A stretch of 64,000 nucleotides of DNA from Streptomyces dysideae (GTDB lineage: Bacteria > Actinomycetota > Actinomycetes > Streptomycetales > Streptomycetaceae), in assembly GCF_001514305.1 (NCBI RefSeq), contig NZ_KQ949078.1, positions 62,001 through 126,000 of the forward strand, written 5' to 3'. Under the pieces are notes generated by a model. It was not told where the DNA came from and did not search any database. It worked only from the letters and a program-made list of their open reading frames with translations. This document shows, piece after piece, positions 50,827 to 61,027 of the stretch. Numbering within the stretch: the first letter of the stretch is position 1; each line of letters begins with the position of its first letter. The position numbers were made by a program, and so were the translations under genes.

Positions 50827-51957
50827 GTGAAGATCCGGGTGGAACGCGACGTACTCGCGGAGGCCGTGGCCTGGGCGGCGCGCAGCCTCCCGGCCCGCCC
50901 GCCGGCGCCGGTCCTCGCCGGCCTCCTGCTGAAGGCCGAGGAAGGCCAGCTGAGCCTGTCCAGCTTCGACTACGAGGTCTCCGCACGCGTGTCGGTGGAG
51001 ACCGAGGTCGACGAGGAGGGCACGGTCCTCGTCTCGGGCCGTCTGCTCGCCGACATCTGCCGCGCGCTCCCCAACCGGCCGGTGGAGATTTCCACAGACG
51101 GTGTACGTGCGACGGTGGTCTGCGGCTCCTCGCGGTTCACCCTCCACACACTGCCTGTGGAGGAGTACCCGGCGCTGCCGCAGATGCCGAACGCCACGGG
51201 CACGGTCCCCGGCGAGGTCTTCGCCTCCGCCGCCGCCCAGGTGGCCATCGCGGCCGGCCGTGACGACACGCTGCCGGTCCTCACCGGTGTGCGCATCGAG
51301 ATCGAGGGCGACACGGTCACGCTGGCGTCCACCGACCGTTACCGCTTCGCGGTCCGTGAGTTCCTGTGGAAGCCGGAGAACCCCGAGGCGTCCGCGGTCG
51401 CCCTGGTCCCCGCCAAGACGCTCCTGGACACCGCCAAGGCCCTCACGAGCGGCGACAGCGTCACGCTGGCGCTGTCCGGCTCGGGCTCCGGCGAGGGCCT
51501 GATCGGTTTCGAGGGCGCGGGCCGGCGTACGACCACGCGTCTCCTCGAGGGCGACCTGCCGAAGTACCGCACCCTGTTCCCGACGGAGTTCAACAGCGTC
51601 GCGGTGATCGAGACCGCCCCCTTCGTGGAGGCCGTCAAGCGTGTGGCCCTGGTCGCCGAGCGGAACACCCCGGTGCGGCTCAGCTTCGAGCAGGGCGTGC
51701 TGATCCTGGAGGCCGGCTCCAGCGACGACGCACAGGCTGTGGAAAGGGTGGACGCCCAGCTGGAGGGCGACGACATCTCGATCGCCTTCAACCCGACGTT
51801 CCTGCTGGACGGCTTGAGCGCCATCGACTCCCCGGTGGCCCAGCTGTCCTTCACGACGTCCACGAAGCCGGCGCTGCTCAGCGGCAAGCCCGCGGTGGAC
51901 GCCGAGGCGGACGAGGCCTACAAGTACCTGATCATGCCTGTGCGTCTGAGCGGCTGA
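50827..51957 (+). CDS. dnaN: DNA polymerase III beta subunit (sliding clamp)
   Basis: 376 aa from GTG 50827, with AGGAGG eight bases upstream; the frame is open far upstream into oriC but only this start gives the clamp N-terminus (VKIRVERDVLAEAVAWAARS). Three clamp domains are visible, with SRFTLHTLPVEEYPALP, GVRIEIEGDTVTLASTDRYR and the C-terminal YKYLIMPVRLSG. It tethers polymerase to DNA as a ring dimer. Confidence 0.98.
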   Translation: MKIRVERDVLAEAVAWAARSLPARPPAPVLAGLLLKAEEGQLSLSSFDYEVSARVSVETEVDEEGTVLVSGRLLADICRALPNRPVEISTDGVRATVVCGSSRFTLHTLPVEEYPALPQMPNATGTVPGEVFASAAAQVAIAAGRDDTLPVLTGVRIEIEGDTVTLASTDRYRFAVREFLWKPENPEASAVALVPAKTLLDTAKALTSGDSVTLALSGSGSGEGLIGFEGAGRRTTTRLLEGDLPKYRTLFPTEFNSVAVIETAPFVEAVKRVALVAERNTPVRLSFEQGVLILEAGSSDDAQAVERVDAQLEGDDISIAFNPTFLLDGLSAIDSPVAQLSFTTSTKPALLSGKPAVDAEADEAYKYLIMPVRLSG

Positions 51958-52093
51958 CCGCGCTCCAGAGAACCTGCAGGTCGGGGCGTACGTTTGAGCG
52001 CGTATGCCCACAGGTGTGCGTGAGCGTCCGGGTTTAGGCTCGGACGTGGGTACGAAGGTGCCACTCACGCCACAGCAACCTAAGGAACAACTG

Positions 52094-52969
52094 ATGGAGC
52101 TCGGTCTCGTCGGCCTCGGCAAGATGGGCGGCAACATGCGCGAGCGGATCCGCCGCGCGGGCCACACCGTCGTCGGATACGACCGCAACCCGGACCTCGC
52201 GGATGTCCACAGCCTGGAAGAGCTTGTGGGCAAGCTCAGGGGTCCGCGCGTCGTGTGGGTGATGGTGCCGGCCGGTGCCGCCACCCAGTCGACCGTCGAC
52301 GAGCTCGCCGAGCTCCTGGAGCCCGGTGACGTTGTCGTGGACGGCGGGAACTCCCGTTGGACGGACGACGAGAAGCACGCCGAGGAGCTGGCCGCCAAGG
52401 GCATCGGCTTCGTCGACTGTGGTGTCTCCGGCGGTGTCTGGGGCCTGGAGAACGGCTATGCGCTGATGTACGGCGGCGACGCGGAGAATGTTGCCAAGGT
52501 GCAGCCGGTCTTCGACGCCCTGAAGCCGGAGGGCGACTTCGGCTCGGTGCACGCGGGCAAGGTGGGCGCCGGCCACTTCGCGAAGATGGTCCACAACGGC
52601 ATCGAGTACGCGATGATGCAGGCCTATGCCGAGGGCTGGGAGCTGCTGGAGAAGGTCGACTCCGTGACGGATGTGCGCGAGGTCTTCCGCTCCTGGCAGG
52701 AGGGCACGGTCATCCGTTCCTGGCTGCTGGACCTGGCGGTGAACGCCCTCGACGAGGACGAGCACCTGGACAAGCTGCGCGGTTATGCACAGGACTCCGG
52801 CGAGGGACGCTGGACTGTGGAAGCCGCCATCGACAACGCCGTGCCGCTGCCCGCGATCACGGCCTCCCTCTTCGCGCGGTTCGCGTCGCGCCAGGAGGAC
52901 TCTCCGCAGATGAAGATGATCGCGGCGCTGCGGAACCAGTTCGGCGGCCACGCGGTCGAGACGAAGTAA
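52094..52969 (+). CDS. gnd: 6-phosphogluconate dehydrogenase, short (YqeC/GntZ-type) form
   Basis: 291 aa from ATG 52094, AAGGA seven bases upstream. NAD(P) motif MELGLVGLGKMGGNMRERI, substrate region VVDGGNSRWTDDEKHAEELA, GVSGGVWGLENGYALMYGGD and the catalytic KMVHNGIEYAMMQAYAEG. It oxidatively decarboxylates 6-phosphogluconate to ribulose-5-phosphate. This shorter class often prefers NAD. Its location between dnaN and recF is conserved in Streptomyces. Confidence 0.95.
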   Translation: MELGLVGLGKMGGNMRERIRRAGHTVVGYDRNPDLADVHSLEELVGKLRGPRVVWVMVPAGAATQSTVDELAELLEPGDVVVDGGNSRWTDDEKHAEELAAKGIGFVDCGVSGGVWGLENGYALMYGGDAENVAKVQPVFDALKPEGDFGSVHAGKVGAGHFAKMVHNGIEYAMMQAYAEGWELLEKVDSVTDVREVFRSWQEGTVIRSWLLDLAVNALDEDEHLDKLRGYAQDSGEGRWTVEAAIDNAVPLPAITASLFARFASRQEDSPQMKMIAALRNQFGGHAVETK

Positions 52970-53020
52970 TCCACAGGGCTGCTCAGCAGTCCACAAGCTG
53001 GGGGAGGCCGGCGACCGACC

Positions 53021-54178
53021 ATGCACGTGACGCATCTGTCGCTGGCCGACTTCCGCTCGTACGCCCGGGTCGAAGTCCCGCTCGATCCGGGCGTCACCGC
53101 CTTCGTCGGCCCGAACGGTCAGGGCAAGACGAACCTCGTCGAGGCCGTCGGCTATCTCGCCACGCTCGGCAGCCATCGCGTCGCCTCGGACGCCCCCCTG
53201 GTCCGCATGGGCGCCGACCGGGCGGTCATCCGGGCGCAGGTCAAGCAGGGCGAGCGGCAGCAGCTGGTCGAGCTGGAGCTGAACCCCGGCCGGGCGAACC
53301 GTGCCCGTGTCAACAGGTCGTCGCAGGTCAGACCCCGTGATGTGCTCGGCATCGTCCGTACCGTCCTGTTCGCGCCGGAGGATCTCGCGCTGGTGAAGGG
53401 CGACCCCGGTGAGCGGCGCCGGTTCCTGGACGAGCTGATCACCGCCCGCTCCCCGCGCATGGCCGGCGTCCGGTCCGACTACGAGCGCGTGCTGAAGCAG
53501 CGCAACACCCTGCTGAAGACGGCCGCGCTGGCACGGCGGCACGGCGGCCGGAGGGGGGCACCTCCCGCGCGAGCGGATTCGAGCGTGGGGGCGGACCTGT
53601 CCACCCTCGACGTGTGGGACCAGCATTTCGCGCGCGTGGGTGCCGAGTTGCTCGCGCAGCGGCTCGATCTGGTCGCCGCGATCCAGCCGCTGGCCGACAA
53701 GGCGTACGAACAACTGGCCCCCGGTGGCGGCCCGGTCGCGCTGGAGTACAAGCCGTCAGCGCCCGGCGAGGCGCACACGCGCGACGATCTGTTCGAGCAG
53801 CTGATGGCGGCGCTCGCCGAGGCCCGTAAGCAGGAGATCGAGCGGGGCGTCACCCTCGTAGGTCCTCATCGGGACGATCTGCTGCTCAAACTCGGTCAGT
53901 TGCCCGCCAAGGGGTACGCGTCGCACGGCGAGTCCTGGTCGTATGCGCTGGCGCTGCGGCTTGCGTCGTACGACCTGCTGCGGGCCGAGGGGAATGAGCC
54001 GGTGCTCGTTCTCGACGATGTGTTCGCCGAGTTGGACGCCCGGCGCCGGGAGCGGCTGGCCGAGCTGGTGGCGCCGGGTGAGCAGGTGCTGGTGACCGCC
54101 GCGGTCGACGACGACGTGCCGCATGTGCTGACGGGGGCGCGGTACACCGTGTCGGGCGGGACTGTGGAGCGCGTATGA
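53021..54178 (+). CDS. recF: DNA replication/repair protein RecF
   Basis: 385 aa. Walker [21 protein letters not shown] (about 27-46), ABC-type signature region in [20 protein letters not shown], Walker [22 protein letters not shown] 20-residue insertion ([20 protein letters not shown], about 175-194) interrupts the middle. It loads RecA at gapped DNA. Stop overlaps the next start (ATGA). Confidence 0.96.
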   Translation: MHVTHLSLADFRSYARVEVPLDPGVTAFVGPNGQGKTNLVEAVGYLATLGSHRVASDAPLVRMGADRAVIRAQVKQGERQQLVELELNPGRANRARVNRSSQVRPRDVLGIVRTVLFAPEDLALVKGDPGERRRFLDELITARSPRMAGVRSDYERVLKQRNTLLKTAALARRHGGRRGAPPARADSSVGADLSTLDVWDQHFARVGAELLAQRLDLVAAIQPLADKAYEQLAPGGGPVALEYKPSAPGEAHTRDDLFEQLMAALAEARKQEIERGVTLVGPHRDDLLLKLGQLPAKGYASHGESWSYALALRLASYDLLRAEGNEPVLVLDDVFAELDARRRERLAELVAPGEQVLVTAAVDDDVPHVLTGARYTVSGGTVERV

Positions 54179-54714
54179 GCGAGCAGCCCACCGGAGAGGG
54201 CCCGAAGAAGGGCGCCGAGCCGTCGGGCGTCGACCTCGCGCGCGTGGCGCTGCGGGCGGCGAAGGAGCAGGCACGCGCGCGTGGGGACGCGGCGCAGCAG
54301 AAGAAGCAGGCGCGGCGTGGCGGCCTGCGCTCTGGCGCGCGCGCTGACGGGCGCGACCCGATGGCGCTGGGTGCCGCCATCAACCGTCTGATCGACGAGC
54401 GCGGCTGGGAGACGCCGGCCGCGGTGGGCGGCGTGATGGGGCGCTGGCCGCAGATCGTCGGTGAGGACCTGGCGAAGCACTGTGTGCCGGAGAAGTACGA
54501 CGAGGACGAGCGGGTTCTGGTCGTGCGCTGCGACTCGACGGCTTGGGCGACGAACCTGCGGCTGCTGGCTCCGCAGCTGGTCGCGCGCCTGAACGAGGAC
54601 CTCGGGCACGGCGCGGTGACGATGATCAAGGTGAACGGTCCGGGTGGTCCCGCGCGCCGTTATGGTCCGCTGCGGGCCCCCGGCAGCACGGGGCCCGGCG
54701 ACACCTACGGATGA
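54175..54714 (+). CDS. dciA: DciA-type (DUF721) helicase-loading protein
   Basis: 179 aa, overlapping recF by four bases. After a charged N-terminal 60 residues, the DUF721 core has [40 protein letters not shown] and [20 protein letters not shown]. DciA is the ancestral loader of DnaB in bacteria without DnaC/DnaI, and no dnaC-like gene is seen here. In the same origin region as dnaB, dnaA and ssb. Confidence 0.88.
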   Translation: MSEQPTGEGPKKGAEPSGVDLARVALRAAKEQARARGDAAQQKKQARRGGLRSGARADGRDPMALGAAINRLIDERGWETPAAVGGVMGRWPQIVGEDLAKHCVPEKYDEDERVLVVRCDSTAWATNLRLLAPQLVARLNEDLGHGAVTMIKVNGPGGPARRYGPLRAPGSTGPGDTYG

Positions 54715-57190
<2,476 letters not shown>

Positions 57191-57232
57191 GTCGGTCTCA
57201 GCTGACCGCACCAGGAAGGATCTTCACCAGCA

Positions 57233-59827
57233 ATGACCGACGAGAACACTTCTGTCAGCCCTGAAGAGGGCGGCGAACTCGCGATGCGTGTCGAGCCCGT
57301 CGGGCTCGAGACGGAGATGCAGCGTTCGTACCTCGACTACGCGATGTCCGTCATCGTCTCGCGTGCGCTGCCGGACGTCCGGGACGGTCTCAAGCCCGTC
57401 CACCGCCGCGTGCTGTACGCGATGTACGACGGCGGTTACCGCCCCGAGCGCGGCTTCTACAAGTGCGCACGTGTGGTCGGCGACGTCATGGGCAACTACC
57501 ACCCCCACGGCGACAGTTCGATCTACGACGCCCTGGTCCGCCTCGCGCAGCCGTGGTCGATGCGGATGCCGCTGGTGGACTCCAACGGCAACTTCGGCTC
57601 TCCGGGCAACGACCCGGCGGCCGCCATGCGCTACACCGAGTGCAAGATGGCGCCGCTGTCGATGGAGATGGTCCGTGACATCGACGAGGAGACCGTCGAC
57701 TTCACGGACAACTACGACGGCCGCTCCCAGGAGCCGACCGTCCTGCCGGCCCGCTTCCCGAACCTGCTGATCAACGGCTCGGCGGGCATCGCGGTCGGCA
57801 TGGCAACCAACATCCCGCCGCACAACCTGCGCGAGGTGGCGGCCGGTGCCCAGTGGTACCTGGAGAACCCGGAGGCCTCGCACGAGGAGCTCCTGGACGC
57901 GCTGATCGAGCGCATCAAGGGCCCCGACTTCCCGACCGGCGCGCTCGTCGTCGGCCGCAAGGGCATCGAGGAGGCGTACCGCACGGGCCGTGGCTCGATC
58001 ACGATGCGCGCGGTCGTCGAGGTCGAGGAGATCCAGAACCGCCAGTGCCTGGTGGTCACGGAACTGCCGTACCAGACCAACCCCGACAACCTCGCGCAGA
58101 AGATCGCCGACCTGGTCAAGGACGGCAAGATCGGCGGCATCGCGGACGTCCGGGACGAGACCAGCTCGCGTACCGGTCAGCGTCTCGTCATCGTGCTCAA
58201 GAGGGACGCGGTCGCCAAGGTCGTACTGAACAACCTCTACAAGCACACCGACCTGCAGTCGAACTTCGGCGCCAACATGCTGGCGCTGGTCGACGGCGTC
58301 CCGCGCACGCTGTCGCTGGACGCGTTCATCCGGCACTGGGTGACGCACCAGATCGAGGTCATCGTCCGCCGTACGCGCTTCAGGCTGCGCAAGGCCGAGG
58401 AGCGGGCGCACATCCTGCGCGGTCTGCTCAAGGCCCTGGACGCCATCGACGAGGTCATCGCGCTGATCCGGCGCAGCGACACCGTCGACATCGCGCGCGG
58501 CGGCCTGATGGAGCTCCTGGAGATCGACGAGATCCAGGCCAACGCCATCCTCGAGATGCAGCTGCGGCGCCTCGCCGCCCTGGAGCGCCAGAAGATCATC
58601 CAGGAGCACGACGAACTCCAGGCGAAGATCACCGAGTACAACGCGATCCTCGCCTCGCCGGTCCGTCAGCGCGGCATCGTCAGCGCCGAACTCGCCGCTA
58701 TCGTCGAGAAGTTCGGCGACGACCGCAAGACGATGCTGGTGCCCTACGACGGCGACATGTCCATCGAGGACCTCATCGCCGAGGAGGACATCGTCGTCAC
58801 CGTCTCGCGTGGCGGCTACGTCAAGCGCACGAAGACGGACGACTACCGGGCGCAGAAGCGCGGCGGCAAGGGCGTACGCGGCACGAAGCTGAAGGAAGAC
58901 GACATCGTCGACCACTTCTTCGTGTCCACGACGCACCACTGGCTGCTGTTCTTCACCAACAAGGGCCGGGTCTACCGGGCCAAGGCCTATGAGCTGCCCG
59001 ACGCCGGACGTGACGCGCGTGGACAGCACGTCGCGAACCTGCTGGCCTTCCAGCCGGACGAGGCGATCGCCGAGATCCTCGCCATCCGCGACTACGAGGC
59101 GGCGCCGTACCTGGTGCTCGCCACAAAGGGTGGACTGGTGAAGAAGACGCCTCTGAAGGATTACGATTCGCCGCGTTCCGGCGGTGTCATCGCGATCAAC
59201 CTGCGTGAAACGGCGGACGGTTCAGACGATGAACTGATCGGGGCCGAACTCGTTTCGGCAGACGATGATCTGCTTCTGATCAGCAAGAAGGCACAGTCGA
59301 TCAGGTTCACGGCCACGGACGACAGTCTGCGTCCCATGGGCCGCGCCACCTCGGGTGTCAAGGGCATGAGCTTCCGCGAGGGAGACGAGCTGCTCTCGAT
59401 GAATGTTGTTCGAGCCGGTACGTTCGTGTTCACTGCCACCGACGGCGGATACGCGAAGCGGACCGCCGTCGACGAGTACCGCGTCCAGGGTCGCGGTGGC
59501 CTCGGCATCAAGGCCGCCAAGATCGTGGAGGACCGCGGATCGCTCGTCGGGGCGCTGGTGGTCGAGGAGACCGACGAGATCCTCGCCATTACGCTCGGCG
59601 GCGGTGTGATTCGTACGCGAGTCAATGAGGTCAGGGAGACGGGCCGTGACACCATGGGCGTCCAACTGATCAACCTGGGCAAGCGCGATGCCGTCGTCGG
59701 TATCGCACGTAACGCCGAGGCGGGACGCGAGGCGGAGGAGGTCGACGGCGATGTGGCCGTCGACGAGACCGCCGAGGGTGTCGCGACCACCGGCACGGAC
59801 GAGGGTGAGGCGCCCTCGGCCGAGTAG
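57233..59827 (+). CDS. gyrA: DNA gyrase subunit A
   Basis: 864 aa. The quinolone-resistance region reads [19 protein letters not shown], with serine and aspartate at the two positions mutated in resistant strains, so it looks wild-type. Catalytic tyrosine at about 134 in [11 protein letters not shown]-terminal beta-pinwheel with GyrA box [10 protein letters not shown], needed for wrapping and negative supercoiling, then an acidic tail. AAGGA before ATG 57233. Confidence 0.98.
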   Translation: MTDENTSVSPEEGGELAMRVEPVGLETEMQRSYLDYAMSVIVSRALPDVRDGLKPVHRRVLYAMYDGGYRPERGFYKCARVVGDVMGNYHPHGDSSIYDALVRLAQPWSMRMPLVDSNGNFGSPGNDPAAAMRYTECKMAPLSMEMVRDIDEETVDFTDNYDGRSQEPTVLPARFPNLLINGSAGIAVGMATNIPPHNLREVAAGAQWYLENPEASHEELLDALIERIKGPDFPTGALVVGRKGIEEAYRTGRGSITMRAVVEVEEIQNRQCLVVTELPYQTNPDNLAQKIADLVKDGKIGGIADVRDETSSRTGQRLVIVLKRDAVAKVVLNNLYKHTDLQSNFGANMLALVDGVPRTLSLDAFIRHWVTHQIEVIVRRTRFRLRKAEERAHILRGLLKALDAIDEVIALIRRSDTVDIARGGLMELLEIDEIQANAILEMQLRRLAALERQKIIQEHDELQAKITEYNAILASPVRQRGIVSAELAAIVEKFGDDRKTMLVPYDGDMSIEDLIAEEDIVVTVSRGGYVKRTKTDDYRAQKRGGKGVRGTKLKEDDIVDHFFVSTTHHWLLFFTNKGRVYRAKAYELPDAGRDARGQHVANLLAFQPDEAIAEILAIRDYEAAPYLVLATKGGLVKKTPLKDYDSPRSGGVIAINLRETADGSDDELIGAELVSADDDLLLISKKAQSIRFTATDDSLRPMGRATSGVKGMSFREGDELLSMNVVRAGTFVFTATDGGYAKRTAVDEYRVQGRGGLGIKAAKIVEDRGSLVGALVVEETDEILAITLGGGVIRTRVNEVRETGRDTMGVQLINLGKRDAVVGIARNAEAGREAEEVDGDVAVDETAEGVATTGTDEGEAPSAE

Positions 59828-59844
59828 GACGAGGAGTGAGTCAC

Positions 59845-60648
59845 GTGAGCGGAGCCACGGGCGCCGGGTCGGCCGGTACCCCTAGGGGTACGGAGACGGA
59901 CGGCGGCGGCCGTGGCTCCGCCGCGCATGCCACAGATTCGCACACGACCCAGTTGAAGGCGGTCAAGGTACCCGCGACCGACTCGCAATCACCCTCGTCT
60001 TCGCACGAGACTCATGGATCCCAAGGGGGAACTGTGACGGACACCCGAGGCCCGCAGACCCAGCAGTACGCGGCCGGCGCGGGCTCGGCTGCTCCGGGCG
60101 CGCAGCCGCAGCCCCGGCCCGAGGCCGGGCAGCCGGCGGCCTCTCCGCTGCCGGGGGAACGGCAGCCGCAGCAGCAGGCGGGGCCCTACCACCCGCCGCA
60201 GGCCTACCAGACGCCCGCTCCGGCCGCCGCAGCGGCAGCGGTACGCCGGCCGCGCACCGGGGCGAGTACGACGCCACGCACCCGCAAGGCGCGGCTACGC
60301 GTCGCGAAGGCCGACCCGTGGTCGGTGATGAAGGTCAGCTTCCTGCTCTCCATCGCGCTGGGCATCTGCACGATCGTCGCGTCCGCCGTGCTGTGGATGG
60401 TCATGGACGCGATGGGCGTCTTCTCGACGGTCGGCGGCACCATCTCCGAGGCGACCGGCTCGAACGAGTCGAACGGCTTCGACCTGCAGTCCTTCCTGTC
60501 GCTGCCCAACGTCCTGATGTTCACGTCGATCATCGCGGTCATCGACGTCGTCCTCGCGACGGCGCTGGCGACGCTCGGCGCGTTCATCTACAACCTGTCC
60601 GCGGGCTTCGTGGGCGGCGTCGAGCTGACGCTCGCCGAGGACGAGTGA
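59845..60648 (+). CDS. DUF3566 membrane protein
   Basis: 267 aa from GTG 59845 (GAGGAG eight bases upstream; GTG 59836 would sit inside that site). The first 150 residues are disordered and Pro/Gln/Ala-rich. The C-terminal DUF3566 domain (RLRVAKADPWSVMKVSFLLS onward) has two membrane segments (about 168-190 and 220-245) and ends VGGVELTLAEDE. It always follows gyrA in actinobacteria; function unknown, possibly linked to envelope growth. Last protein gene before the tRNA. Confidence 0.88.
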   Translation: MSGATGAGSAGTPRGTETDGGGRGSAAHATDSHTTQLKAVKVPATDSQSPSSSHETHGSQGGTVTDTRGPQTQQYAAGAGSAAPGAQPQPRPEAGQPAASPLPGERQPQQQAGPYHPPQAYQTPAPAAAAAAVRRPRTGASTTPRTRKARLRVAKADPWSVMKVSFLLSIALGICTIVASAVLWMVMDAMGVFSTVGGTISEATGSNESNGFDLQSFLSLPNVLMFTSIIAVIDVVLATALATLGAFIYNLSAGFVGGVELTLAEDE

Positions 60649-60736
60649 GGGCCCGCGAGAACCGATTTTGGGACTGCCCGCGTCGTGCGCTAATCTTCAG
60701 GAGTCAGCGCGCGGGACACACACCGCAGAGCGCGGC

Positions 60737-60813
60737 GGGGCTATAGCTCAGTTGGTTAGAGCGCATCCCTGATAAGGATGAGGCCACAGGTTCAAATCCT
60801 GTTAGCCCCACCA
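60737..60813 (+). tRNA. tRNA-Ile (GAU)
   Basis: Complete cloverleaf: acceptor GGGGCTA pairs with TAGCCCC, D-arm AGCTCAGTTGGTTAGAGC, anticodon loop CTGATAA with GAT at 60771-60773, T-arm with GTTCAAATC. The CCA end is encoded at 60811-60813. It usually follows gyrA in actinobacteria. Confidence 0.98.
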
Positions 60814-60819
60814 GCCCGA

Positions 60820-60852
60820 AGACCCCCAGGTGATCCCACCTGGGGGTCTTTG
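60820..60852 (+). terminator. Terminator after tRNA-Ile
   Basis: Stem GACCCCCAGGT (60821-60831 with 60838-60848) extended by an A-T pair, then a short T run. Confidence 0.8.
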
Positions 60853-60902
60853 ACATTCACGGCATTCATGGCGTCCAAGGTCGGCATCAGCTCATGAAAA
60901 GA

Positions 60903-60940
60903 CCCGATCGCTGGCGACGGGGGATGCACCAGCGATCGGG
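60903..60940. terminator. Terminator of the WD40 gene
   Basis: Perfect 12-bp stem CCCGATCGCTGG (60903-60914 with 60929-60940), 14-base loop, 87 bp beyond the stop of the minus-strand gene. Confidence 0.65.
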
Positions 60941-61027
60941 CTGTGGCCAACAGTAACAAGGCTGCTTCCCCGGCGGGAGTCGACTGCTCGGCTGCGGTGA
61001 GGAGTTGTGATCGGGATCACGGCTCCG